Shown here one piece after another: positions 1 to 6,255 of a stretch of 53,810 nt of DNA. The notes below the pieces were generated by a model, which worked only from the letters and a program-made list of their open reading frames with translations, ran no database searches and had not been told where the DNA came from. This DNA comes from Bacteroidales bacterium (GTDB taxonomy: Bacteria; Bacteroidota; Bacteroidia; Bacteroidales; UBA932). The translations under genes and the position numbers were made by a program. The stretch covers positions 1 through 53,810 of the forward strand of contig JAFXPV010000083.1 of NCBI GenBank assembly GCA_017527625.1, written 5' to 3'. Position 1 is the stretch's first letter; each line of letters starts with the position of its first letter.

Positions 1-16
1 AGAAGAAAACAAAGTG

Positions 17-24
17 TAACTTTG
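17..24 (+). promoter_or_regulatory. Bacteroidota-type -7 promoter box
   Basis: TAACTTTG matches the Bacteroidota -7 consensus TAnnTTTG and lies about 50 bases upstream of the first lipoprotein start. The -33 element would fall at or before the window edge and cannot be judged. Confidence 0.45.
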
Positions 25-76
25 TAAGCAGTATTTCGGACTTGTGCATGTTTAATAGTAAAAACGAGGACAAAAG

Positions 77-484
77 ATGAAAAGCATTCTGAGAATATCA
101 ATCTGCGCGGTGCTGCTGGTGGCAGGGCTTTGTGGATGTGAGAAACTTGATATGAGCAAGCTGGAAGGCACCTGGTCTGAGCAGTATGATCCGACGGTCT
201 TTGCGATGGATGGCTCTGTGGAGTACACCTTTGATGGGAACGGCCATTATCAGCTCCATGTTTATGTGCTGGGCTGTGAATCGCAACACTACACCGGCAC
301 GTATGCCATCGACCTTATTGACAAGGGCACCATTACCATCAATCCGGCGATGTCAGACTTCAGCAATGTCACCTATAAGCTTGTGAAGTTGACATCCAAG
401 GAGATGGAATGGCAGAAGGAAGGCACGACCTATTCTGTCGGGACCTGGGGCTCTGATTACCGGCACTTTGTGAGGGGAAAATAG
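77..484 (+). CDS. Small lipocalin-like lipoprotein
   Basis: This encodes a 135-residue exported lipoprotein. A hydrophobic signal segment (residues 4-18) ends in a lipobox with lipidated Cys21 (L-C-G-C). The mature part starts with a K-L-E-G-T-W motif and alternates short beta-like stretches (YTFDGNGHYQL, HYTGTYAID, GTITIN), which resembles the small lipocalin-like lipoproteins common in Bacteroidales. No catalytic residues are evident. The gene stands alone behind a TAnnTTTG box, in a segment where CATG sites occur at normal density, unlike most of the window. The fold call is inferred from residue pattern only and the ligand is unknown. Confidence 0.75.
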   Translation: MKSILRISICAVLLVAGLCGCEKLDMSKLEGTWSEQYDPTVFAMDGSVEYTFDGNGHYQLHVYVLGCESQHYTGTYAIDLIDKGTITINPAMSDFSNVTYKLVKLTSKEMEWQKEGTTYSVGTWGSDYRHFVRGK

Positions 485-846
485 ATCTTTCGGCTTCGCC
501 TCAGGATGACAATCCTTAGAATGACAGAACTGCCGTTATCTCAGAGTGAGGTGGCGGCGGTTTTATTTAATATGGTTTCCAAGACTACTTGCAGAGAGCC
601 TGATAGAACCCCATCATCTGCTCTTGGAGGGCGGCGGGGTCGGAGGCTTTGCCTGTGCCAGCTGGACACAGAATGGATGGGAGTGCCCATTTGGCCATTC
701 TGTGGCACGAAAACACGCGATTTTACGAAAAAAACGGCCGTAGAATGAAAGAACCAGCCTCTTTTTTCATTTTGTGGCAAAAAAATGAATCTGGAGAACC
801 TAAGAAGCTATTCTGGCCACCCAAGAAGTTTTCAATGAATAACCGA
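485..846. other. Intergenic stretch without a recognisable gene
   Basis: About 360 bases separate the lipoprotein from the convergent toxin gene. Short open frames exist on both strands, but none has a recognisable signal, ribosome-binding site or family motif. Their compositions (His/Ser/Arg/Pro-rich on one strand, Trp/Arg-rich on the other) look like translated non-coding DNA. Two imperfect copies of a CATTyTGTGGCA-type string near 694 and 771 are the only repetition noticed. Confidence 0.5.
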
Positions 847-1143
847 TTACAAGTGTCTTTGATAGTCCATCTTTTCGTGAAGGATACGATCTACCCAGAT
901 GGATCCATCGTTGTGCTTCTTATAGAAAACAATGTGATGCCCAACCTTAAAACCGAATAGGCCAGGCTTTATGACATCGTATTCCTTTTCAAGAAAAACA
1001 GGCAATCTGTTCAATCCTTGAATAGCGGTATAAATCTGCCGATAATAGATGACAGCCTGGTCTTCAGACCAGGTTTCAGCGGTGTATTCCCAAATGCCGT
1101 CCAAATCGGCAATAGCTTTTCTGGAGAATCTAATCTTAGCCAT
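847..1143 (-). CDS. parE: ParE/RelE-superfamily toxin
   Basis: This 98-residue protein looks like the toxin of a type II toxin-antitoxin system. The N-terminal FSRKAIADLDGIWEYTAETW pattern (A..DL..I..Y) and the C-terminal HHIVFYKK..DGSIWVDRILH strand-turn-strand with conserved Arg and His are typical of ParE-like members of the RelE/ParE fold. ParE toxins of the family poison DNA gyrase, while RelE types cleave ribosome-bound mRNA; motif style favours ParE. Its start codon overlaps the end of the upstream antitoxin gene by 8 bases, indicating coupled translation from the promoter/operator at 1403-1433. The target has not been shown. Confidence 0.85.
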   Translation of the reverse strand: MAKIRFSRKAIADLDGIWEYTAETWSEDQAVIYYRQIYTAIQGLNRLPVFLEKEYDVIKPGLFGFKVGHHIVFYKKHNDGSIWVDRILHEKMDYQRHL

Positions 1144-1384
1144 TGTTCCTCCGCTTTGCTTTCAACTCCTCCAAGTGGGACTCGAAGTCAAAGTCTTCGA
1201 CATACCCGCTTACTTCACCTTCCTCAATAGCAGCGCGGAGAGCCGCTATTTTCTGCTCATCCTCTTCCAGCCTTCTGAGCCCAGCACGAATCACCTCACT
1301 GGCGTTCGTGTATCGGCCGCCTTGGACACTGGCTTGAATAAATGCATCAAAATGAGATCCTAATGCGACAGTAGTAGTTTTCAT
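1136..1384 (-). CDS. parD: ParD-family antitoxin (ribbon-helix-helix)
   Basis: This 82-residue protein is the probable antitoxin and autorepressor of the pair. Its N-terminus (TTTVALGSHFDAFIQASVQGGRYTNASEVIRAGLRRLEEDE) carries the short beta strand, helix, G-R-Y-x-N-A-S-E-V turn and second helix of the ParD/CC2985 ribbon-helix-helix group. The acidic C-terminus would wrap the toxin. The gene is first in the operon and overlaps the toxin gene by 8 bases. A 19-base palindrome between the promoter elements just upstream is the probable binding site for the ParD dimer or the ParDE complex. Confidence 0.87.
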   Translation of the reverse strand: MKTTTVALGSHFDAFIQASVQGGRYTNASEVIRAGLRRLEEDEQKIAALRAAIEEGEVSGYVEDFDFESHLEELKAKRRNNG

Positions 1385-1402
1385 TACAATCAGAATTTGT
1401 TA

Positions 1403-1433
1403 CAAACATAAGAAATATTCTTATGCTATACAA
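1403..1433 (-). promoter_or_regulatory. parDE promoter with palindromic operator
   Basis: Reading the minus strand, TTG (1433-1431), a 20-base spacer and TATGTTTG (1410-1403) fit the Bacteroidota TTTG/TAnnTTTG promoter. The spacer is largely occupied by the palindrome CATAAGAAATATTCTTATG (1407-1425), two perfect 8-base arms around a 3-base centre, which also overlaps the -7 box. The antitoxin ATG lies about 19 bases downstream of the box. This is the geometry expected for repressor occlusion of RNA polymerase. Confidence 0.75.
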
Positions 1434-1522
1434 CGTTGATTCCGCTTCAGCTAGTGAAGTTTTGTGGAGGAAAAAGGAGGAGTGTGTGTACATTTGTATA
1501 GGCGTTCAAAAGTAGTCTAAAA

Positions 1523-3223
1523 GTGGAAGGGTATATTGTAAAGCACGCTTTCAGGCATTTTCTGCCGGCAGCGATTCTGTCGGGCACCATCGTGGAACTG
1601 CGTGTCATTACGGACGGTATTATCGTCAGCCGTCTGATAGGCCCTTCGGCTCTGTCCGCCATCAATTTCTATATGCCGCTGGACTCGACGCTGGAGGCGA
1701 TCATCACCATTTTTGCATTCGGCGCCAGTTTTCTGGCGGCCGGAAGGATGGGACGGCAGGATTATCGCGGAGCGTCGCAGTTGTTCAGTGTCTCGCTGAC
1801 ATGCACCAGTGCATTTATCGTTCTGCTGACAGGCCTGTTCGTGCTGTTCTTCCAGCCTCTGGTTTCCCTGCTGGCAAGCAGCGAAGCATCTGTTGTCCGA
1901 GACTATACTGCCACCTATCTGCGGTGGATGCTGCCGACCTTCCTTATCATGGCGCCGAACAGCGTCTTGCGCGCTTTTGTCAATATAGACGGGAGGCCGC
2001 GGCTTGTGACGGCATCGATCCTTGTCAGTTTCCTGCTCAATCCGGTTCTGGACTATGTGATGATCCGTTTCGTCGGGCTGGGAATGGCCGGCGCTGCGAT
2101 AGCCACCCTGATCAGCGACTTGGCCGGATTTACCGTCGTAGTGGTGTATTACTTACGGAAGCAATCTTCCTTCCGCTTTAAGATGCCTGCAGGATGGGCA
2201 AAGTTGCTCCGTGCCAGCTTATTGGTAGGCATCCCGCTGGCCGCCTCGCAGTTCCTGTTCGCCGCCCTGGACCTGATACTCAACCGCATTGTCCTCTTCT
2301 TCAAAGGTGTGGACGGCATTTTTATCTGGGCAGTGGTGATGGAGGTCGTATCTCTCTGCGAGATGCTTATCGAGGGAGTCACCGAGATGAACCAGTCGAT
2401 CGGCGGCATGCTGCTCGGATCGTCCGACTTCAAGGCCTTCCGCGTATATGTGCGGAGGACCTTGCGCTTCATCTGTATCTCGCTGCTGGCAATCAGTACC
2501 TTGATGCTGGCCTTCCCGCAGGCCTTGTTCTCCCTGTTCGGAGCAGACGGCGAAGCTGCAATCCTTGCGGAAGGCTGCCGGGTACTGCGGATAATGTCGC
2601 TGTTCATCATCCCGCTCTCGCTGATTACTTTCTTCGAGAATATTCATGCAGTCGTCGGCCGTGAACGGCTCGCCCTGGCCTTTGAAAATGTGCAGGCAGG
2701 AGCTATGGCGGGAGTGCCTTTGTTGGCGGGCCTGCTCTGTCCTGATCTGTTCTGGTGGGCTTTCCCCCTGCAGGCTCTGCTGCTCTTCGTCGTCCAGATG
2801 GCGTGGACCTGGCGGACTCAGCGCAGGGAACACAATGTGCGGGCGCCTTTCCTCGAGGAGGTCTTCCCTACGGACGTGGAGGCCGACTTCGACGTCGAGT
2901 ACAGCAAAAAGTCAGTCGAAGGTACGATGAAGGATATCCGGATAATTGCCGCTGTCTGCGAACTTCCGGCCGCAGGGGAAGCAGCCCTCTTAGGCTGCTG
3001 TGAGAGCCTGATGGGCAAGCTGCTCGACCGGCGGAAGGTGGACAAGAGCATGAAGAGCGGCTTCGAGATCCGTCTCGTGGACAAGCCGGACATAACTTGC
3101 GTCACATTCAAGACCATAGGCAGGCCGATGCAGATTGAGCCTGACTACTCTGGCAGCGTTTACTGCATCGACTACAAGTATATGTACGGCGTGAATATGA
3201 CCTACCTGGAGTTCCAGAAGTAA
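1523..3223 (+). CDS. MATE-family exporter with C-terminal soluble extension
   Basis: This is an inner-membrane multidrug/toxin extrusion (MATE) antiporter of 566 residues. Residues 1 to about 430 form the usual twelve hydrophobic segments in two homologous halves, with MATE-like features such as GPSALSAINFYMPL early in the chain. The family exchanges cationic substrates for Na+ or H+. The start is GTG: there is an in-frame stop 24 bases upstream and no nearby ATG. After the last helix about 130 soluble residues follow, which is much longer than an ordinary MATE tail. Their pattern (FEIRLVDKPDITCVTFKTIGRP and a final YMYGVNMTYLEF) resembles the end of a GHKL/HATPase_c_2 ATP-binding domain; that is inference. 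CATG density is normal here, unlike resident genes. Confidence 0.85.
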   Translation: MEGYIVKHAFRHFLPAAILSGTIVELRVITDGIIVSRLIGPSALSAINFYMPLDSTLEAIITIFAFGASFLAAGRMGRQDYRGASQLFSVSLTCTSAFIVLLTGLFVLFFQPLVSLLASSEASVVRDYTATYLRWMLPTFLIMAPNSVLRAFVNIDGRPRLVTASILVSFLLNPVLDYVMIRFVGLGMAGAAIATLISDLAGFTVVVVYYLRKQSSFRFKMPAGWAKLLRASLLVGIPLAASQFLFAALDLILNRIVLFFKGVDGIFIWAVVMEVVSLCEMLIEGVTEMNQSIGGMLLGSSDFKAFRVYVRRTLRFICISLLAISTLMLAFPQALFSLFGADGEAAILAEGCRVLRIMSLFIIPLSLITFFENIHAVVGRERLALAFENVQAGAMAGVPLLAGLLCPDLFWWAFPLQALLLFVVQMAWTWRTQRREHNVRAPFLEEVFPTDVEADFDVEYSKKSVEGTMKDIRIIAAVCELPAAGEAALLGCCESLMGKLLDRRKVDKSMKSGFEIRLVDKPDITCVTFKTIGRPMQIEPDYSGSVYCIDYKYMYGVNMTYLEFQK

Positions 3224-3237
3224 CAACAGACTGGCAC

Positions 3238-3273
3238 AAAAAAAGTCGCAGCAACCGTGGGGTCGCTGCGACT
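3238..3273 (-). terminator. Intrinsic terminator reading leftward
   Basis: AGTCGCAGC (3244-3252) pairs with GCTGCGACT (3265-3273). On the minus strand the hairpin is followed by seven T residues (A run at 3238-3244). The orientation serves a minus-strand transcript ending near 3316, not the MATE gene, although a plus-strand role without a T tract is possible. Confidence 0.8.
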
Positions 3274-3315
3274 GATTGCATTCTATGTATGTCGTCGAGA
3301 ATGCCGAAGTAAATA

Positions 3316-3483
3316 CTAATGTGTATTTGTAACAGTTATGACTACGGAGTTTGCGCCAGTATAACTGAGGGTGATAGTACCTGAATTGAACTTCTTTTCA
3401 GTACTGAAAGTGATAGCTTCACTAGTAGTATTAGTTATGTTAATAGAAGTTTGACTGGAAGTTGCAGTAACCATTGCACCAGA
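3316..3483 (-). pseudogene. 3' remnant of a Ser/Thr-rich surface-protein gene
   Basis: A minus-strand frame ending in TAG at 3316-3318 reads as a beta-rich, Thr/Ser-rich polypeptide (for example FNSGTITLSYTGANSVVITV). This looks like the end of an extracellular or lipoprotein beta-sandwich domain. It is followed by a good terminator in the same orientation. No convincing start exists: the only ATG (3474) is internal and lacks a ribosome-binding site. The frame happens to stay open up to the stop codon of the next lipoprotein gene. It is most simply a gene fragment left after rearrangement. The family is not identified. Confidence 0.45.
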
Positions 3484-3540
3484 GGCGGATCCTATACCCT
3501 CACCATGCCGGCCGCTGATGTGACAATATCGGCCGACTAA
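3484..3540 (+). pseudogene. Remnant of an InlB-type repeat protein
   Basis: Nineteen codons ending in TAA read GGSYTLTMPAADVTISAD. The Y-T-x-T-M-P-A-A-D-V-T-I-x-A string is the hallmark end of divergent InlB B-repeat / Listeria-Bacteroides repeat domains in surface proteins. Upstream in this frame the sequence is unremarkable and hits a stop near 3391, so only the tail survives. It directly abuts the oppositely oriented remnant at 3316-3483. Confidence 0.5.
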
Positions 3541-3558
3541 ATAGACCGGTCTGATGTC

Positions 3559-3602
3559 AAAGCCGCCCGGGAGGCCTCACAAAAGAGAGTCCCGGGCGGT
3601 TT
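3559..3602. terminator. Long inverted repeat spanning the lipoprotein stop codon
   Basis: CCGCCCGGGA (3563-3572) and TCCCGGGCGG (3590-3599) are perfect 10-base arms around a 17-base loop, extendable by A-T and G-T pairs on both flanks. The loop contains the stop codon and last codons of the minus-strand lipoprotein gene. Only short T runs follow on either side, so terminator function is likely but weak by sequence. Confidence 0.55.
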
Positions 3603-4029
3603 CTAGTGAGGAAGTGGCAGTGAGGTTGAAGGTTGTTTCTACTGCTCCGCCCACGTATTTGTACAGGGTCATCTTCTTGCGGACGATTGTGCCGGAGAAC
3701 GCTTTCACTATCTGCTCGCCGGTGGTGGGGTACAGGTCAAAGCTGTTGCTGCTTGTCCAGCGGGCTTCGAAGGTATATCTTGAACTTCTGATCTGGTCTT
3801 TCACGCTTTTCACGCTGAGTGTGATAATGCCGGTATTGCCATCGTTTTCGAACTCCATCAGTATGACACCGGTTACTTCTACTTCTTTGTTGGTGGCGCA
3901 GGTAATCTCAGTGGTAGTGAATTCTCCCATCCAGGTTTCATTGACCGGTTGGGATTCTGATATCTCCTTGGTGCACGATGTGCAGGCCAGGCAGAGGAGC
4001 CCGGCAATCACGGTAATAATCTTTTTCAT
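3577..4029 (-). CDS. Small lipocalin-like lipoprotein
   Basis: This encodes a 150-residue exported protein that I do not recognise by name. From the ATG at 4029 it begins MKKIITVIAGLLCLACTSC, a signal peptide with a loose Bacteroidota-style lipobox. An in-frame ATG nine bases earlier (4038) is possible, and the longer open frame upstream lacks a signal sequence. The mature part alternates beta strands (WMGEFTTTEI, VEVTGVILMEF, TGIITLSVKSV, RYTFEARW) like a small beta-barrel or lipocalin-like lipoprotein, similar in style to the gene at 77-484. Its final codons lie inside a strong inverted repeat. The role is unknown. Confidence 0.7.
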   Translation of the reverse strand: MKKIITVIAGLLCLACTSCTKEISESQPVNETWMGEFTTTEITCATNKEVEVTGVILMEFENDGNTGIITLSVKSVKDQIRSSRYTFEARWTSSNSFDLYPTTGEQIVKAFSGTIVRKKMTLYKYVGGAVETTFNLTATSSLETARDSLL

Positions 4030-4167
4030 ATCATTCATCTGTTTTGGCAGTTCTGATATGTAAACACAAGACATAAAAAATACGTCAGACAAATTGCTTC
4101 ATCAGTTAAACTATTTGTAAATTCGATAGTCAAACAATGCAAATCGTTTAACACAACAGTAAGCAAA

Positions 4168-4539
4168 ATGAAAAAACTTATCTTCGGGCTTTTCGCCCTT
4201 CTGATGACGACCTGTGCTTTTGCACAGCCGCAGTTCAATGCTGAAGACATGGCCAAGATGCGTGTTGACCGCATCAAGGAGACCTGCAAGACCACAGATG
4301 CACAGTACAAGAAACTGTACGACTATTTCCTCAAGGATTCACAGCAGATGATGGAAATGTTCCAGAACAACCAGGGCGGCGGCCCCGGCGGTTTCGATAT
4401 GGAAGCTATGCAGAAGAGGATGCAGGAGCAGGAAAAATTCATCAAGAGCGTTCTGACTGCTGACCAGTACAAGAAGTACGACGAGGAGATGCAGCGTATG
4501 CGTCAGGGCGGAGGCTTCGGTGGAGGCTTCGGCAGATAG
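4168..4539 (+). CDS. Periplasmic LTxxQ (Spy/CpxP-like) helical protein
   Basis: This 123-residue secreted protein starts with a clean signal peptide (cleavage after CAFA, residue 19). It is mostly charged helix, with a Met/Gln-rich middle, a glycine-rich patch (GGGPGG) and a glycine-rich tail. The segment KSVLTADQYKKYDEEM contains an LTxxQ motif as in the Spy/CpxP family of periplasmic stress chaperones. Bacteroidota have many short relatives of this kind with untested roles. It is monocistronic and closed by the hairpin at 4562-4590. Chaperone function is an inference from the motif. Confidence 0.7.
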   Translation: MKKLIFGLFALLMTTCAFAQPQFNAEDMAKMRVDRIKETCKTTDAQYKKLYDYFLKDSQQMMEMFQNNQGGGPGGFDMEAMQKRMQEQEKFIKSVLTADQYKKYDEEMQRMRQGGGFGGGFGR

Positions 4540-4561
4540 GACGGCCCGCGATGCGTCAATC

Positions 4562-4590
4562 AAAAAAGCAGGTCGCAGGCCTGCTTTTTT
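4562..4590. terminator. Bidirectional intrinsic terminator
   Basis: AAAAAAGCAGG (4562-4572) and CCTGCTTTTTT (4580-4590) form a perfect stem around a 7-base loop. The T tract on each strand allows termination in both directions. It separates the accessory segment from the hemicellulose block. Confidence 0.85.
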
Positions 4591-4603
4591 GCATAAATAA
4601 GAT

Positions 4604-4611
4604 TAAATTTG
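4604..4611 (+). promoter_or_regulatory. -7 promoter box of the hemicellulose block
   Basis: TAAATTTG matches TAnnTTTG and sits 28 bases before the carboxylesterase ATG, immediately after the bidirectional terminator. A well-spaced -33 TTTG is not obvious, since the region overlaps the terminator. Confidence 0.55.
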
Positions 4612-4639
4612 TGTCAAAGGCTAAACGCAATATCAAACT

Positions 4640-6121
4640 ATGAAAAAACTTCTTCTGCTTTTGTCTGTGCTTGCCCTGTTCGGGTGCAGCAAGACTGTCA
4701 ACACTCCTGTCCTCACCATCGAAGGAGGCCAGATCCAAGGTGTAACGACTGACATCCCCGGCGTGCTCGTATATCGTGGCATTCCGTACGCAGCTCCGCC
4801 TATCGGAGAGAACCGCTGGAAAGAGCCGCAGCCGGTAGTTCCCTGGCAGGGCGTACGCCTGTGCGACCGCTTCGGTCATCCCAGCTATCAGGCTATCCAG
4901 TATCCCGGCGGATACTACACCGAGTGGGGTTATGGCGGAGAGGCTCCCTACAGCGAGGACTGCCTCTATGCAAATGTATGGACCAAGGCTTCAGGCCATC
5001 CTGAGAAGAAACTCCCCGTAGCACTCTGGATCCACGGCGGCGGATACCGCGAAGGTTTCGGATCAGAGCCTGAGTTCGACGCCCAGGAGTGGGGCGCGAG
5101 AGATGTAGTCCTCGTGTCAATCAACTACCGTCTCGGTGTCTTCGGCTTCCTGACCCATCCCGACCTTGCAGCCGAGAGCCCTCACGGCGTATCCGGCAAC
5201 TACGGTATCCTCGACCAGATCGAGGCCCTGAAGTGGATCAAGAAGAATATCGCCCAGTTCGGCGGCGACCCTGACAATGTAATGATATTCGGCCAGAGCG
5301 CCGGTGCCGGCAGCGTGAAGACCCTCTGCGAGTCTCCGCTAGCCCGCGGCCTCTTCCACAAAGCCGTGATTATGTCCGGCGGCGGACTGACAGTGCCTCA
5401 GGCAGCTCCCGCAGCAGCCCCTGCACGCCCTGCCAATCTGCCCGCAATGCCCGCTTCTGCAATGCGTATGTTCCGTCCGACCAACATAGCTGACGCCCAG
5501 AATGCAACCAAGGAAATTATGGACTGGGCAGGCTTTACCGACCTCAAGAAGATGCGCGCCGCAGCTACGGAGACAATCCACGCTCTGGGCACCATCTACA
5601 ACGCAGCCTCAGGCAAATTCGGCTATATCAGCGGTTCGCCGATGGTGGACGGCTACGTAAGCCTCGAAAGCTTCGATGCAGCTGCAGCTGACGGCACTCT
5701 TGCCGACGTTCCCTATATGATCGGCTATACCCTCAACGATATGGGAGATATGTCCGGCGGCATCGCAGCATTCTGCCTCAACCGCGAGGAGAAAGGCAAC
5801 AAGGCCTGGGCATACGAATTCGCCCGCCCTCTGCCTGACGACGGTTCACATCCCGAAGTGACAGCCCGCCTCAAAGGCGCCTTCCACTCATCAGACCTCT
5901 GGTTCGTATTCAAGTCCCTGAAGCACTGCTGGCGTCCCTGGACCCAGGGTGACTGGGATCTCTCGACCAAGATGATCGACGCCTGGACCAACTTCGCTAA
6001 GACAGGCGATCCCGGAATGGGCTGGGAGCCTTATACCAAGGCGAATCCGAAGTTTATGCGCTTCAAACTGGATTCAAACGACGCCGAGGCTTCTGATATG
6101 GGCGACCCCATCAGGCCGTAA
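4640..6121 (+). CDS. Type-B carboxylesterase lipoprotein
   Basis: This 493-residue alpha/beta hydrolase belongs to the carboxylesterase type B / CE10-like family, which hydrolyses esters including acyl groups on glycans. A signal peptide ends in a lipobox with Cys16 (LFGCSK), so the enzyme is probably surface- or periplasm-anchored. Visible motifs are the oxyanion strand WIHGGGYREG, the nucleophile elbow GQSAGAGS (Ser220) and GAFHSSDLWFVF carrying the catalytic His. In the region that normally supplies the acid (usually a D-E-G type motif) the protein reads TLNDMGDM, so Asp probably replaces Glu. It is first in the block of hemicellulose enzymes, which suggests deacylation of xylan. The exact substrate is unknown. 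Confidence 0.88.
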   Translation: MKKLLLLLSVLALFGCSKTVNTPVLTIEGGQIQGVTTDIPGVLVYRGIPYAAPPIGENRWKEPQPVVPWQGVRLCDRFGHPSYQAIQYPGGYYTEWGYGGEAPYSEDCLYANVWTKASGHPEKKLPVALWIHGGGYREGFGSEPEFDAQEWGARDVVLVSINYRLGVFGFLTHPDLAAESPHGVSGNYGILDQIEALKWIKKNIAQFGGDPDNVMIFGQSAGAGSVKTLCESPLARGLFHKAVIMSGGGLTVPQAAPAAAPARPANLPAMPASAMRMFRPTNIADAQNATKEIMDWAGFTDLKKMRAAATETIHALGTIYNAASGKFGYISGSPMVDGYVSLESFDAAAADGTLADVPYMIGYTLNDMGDMSGGIAAFCLNREEKGNKAWAYEFARPLPDDGSHPEVTARLKGAFHSSDLWFVFKSLKHCWRPWTQGDWDLSTKMIDAWTNFAKTGDPGMGWEPYTKANPKFMRFKLDSNDAEASDMGDPIRP

Positions 6122-6146
6122 AGTCTGACGGCAGGAACAACTGACT

Positions 6147-6184
6147 GAAGTCCGACCCCGGTGAGGGCCGGACTTCTTCATTTT
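6147..6184 (+). terminator. Intrinsic terminator after the carboxylesterase
   Basis: GAAGTCCG (6147-6154) pairs with CGGACTTC (6169-6176), followed by TTCATTTT. With the promoter just downstream it indicates that the carboxylesterase is a separate or attenuated unit from the next five genes. Confidence 0.75.
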
Positions 6185-6197
6185 AGGCCTGATACAA

Positions 6198-6228
6198 TTG
6201 GAATTGCGCACAAGCTTGCTTAAATTTG
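6198..6228 (+). promoter_or_regulatory. Promoter of the GH43-esterase operon
   Basis: TTG (6198-6200), a 20-base spacer and TAAATTTG (6221-6228) fit the Bacteroidota promoter. The start codon at 6256 lies 27 bases further on. It probably drives the five-gene unit through the GH127 gene. Confidence 0.6.
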
Positions 6229-6255
6229 GACTAGAAAAACCTAACAAAACTGTGT

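Noticed and set aside
541..960. Short frames on both strands between the first lipoprotein and parE
   Set aside because: They overlap one another, have no recognisable domain, and look like translated intergenic DNA.
3316..4029. Programmed TGA readthrough of the 150-residue lipoprotein
   Set aside because: There is no selenocysteine-type element or known recoding signal. The surrounding hairpin is better explained as a terminator, and chance open frame is common.
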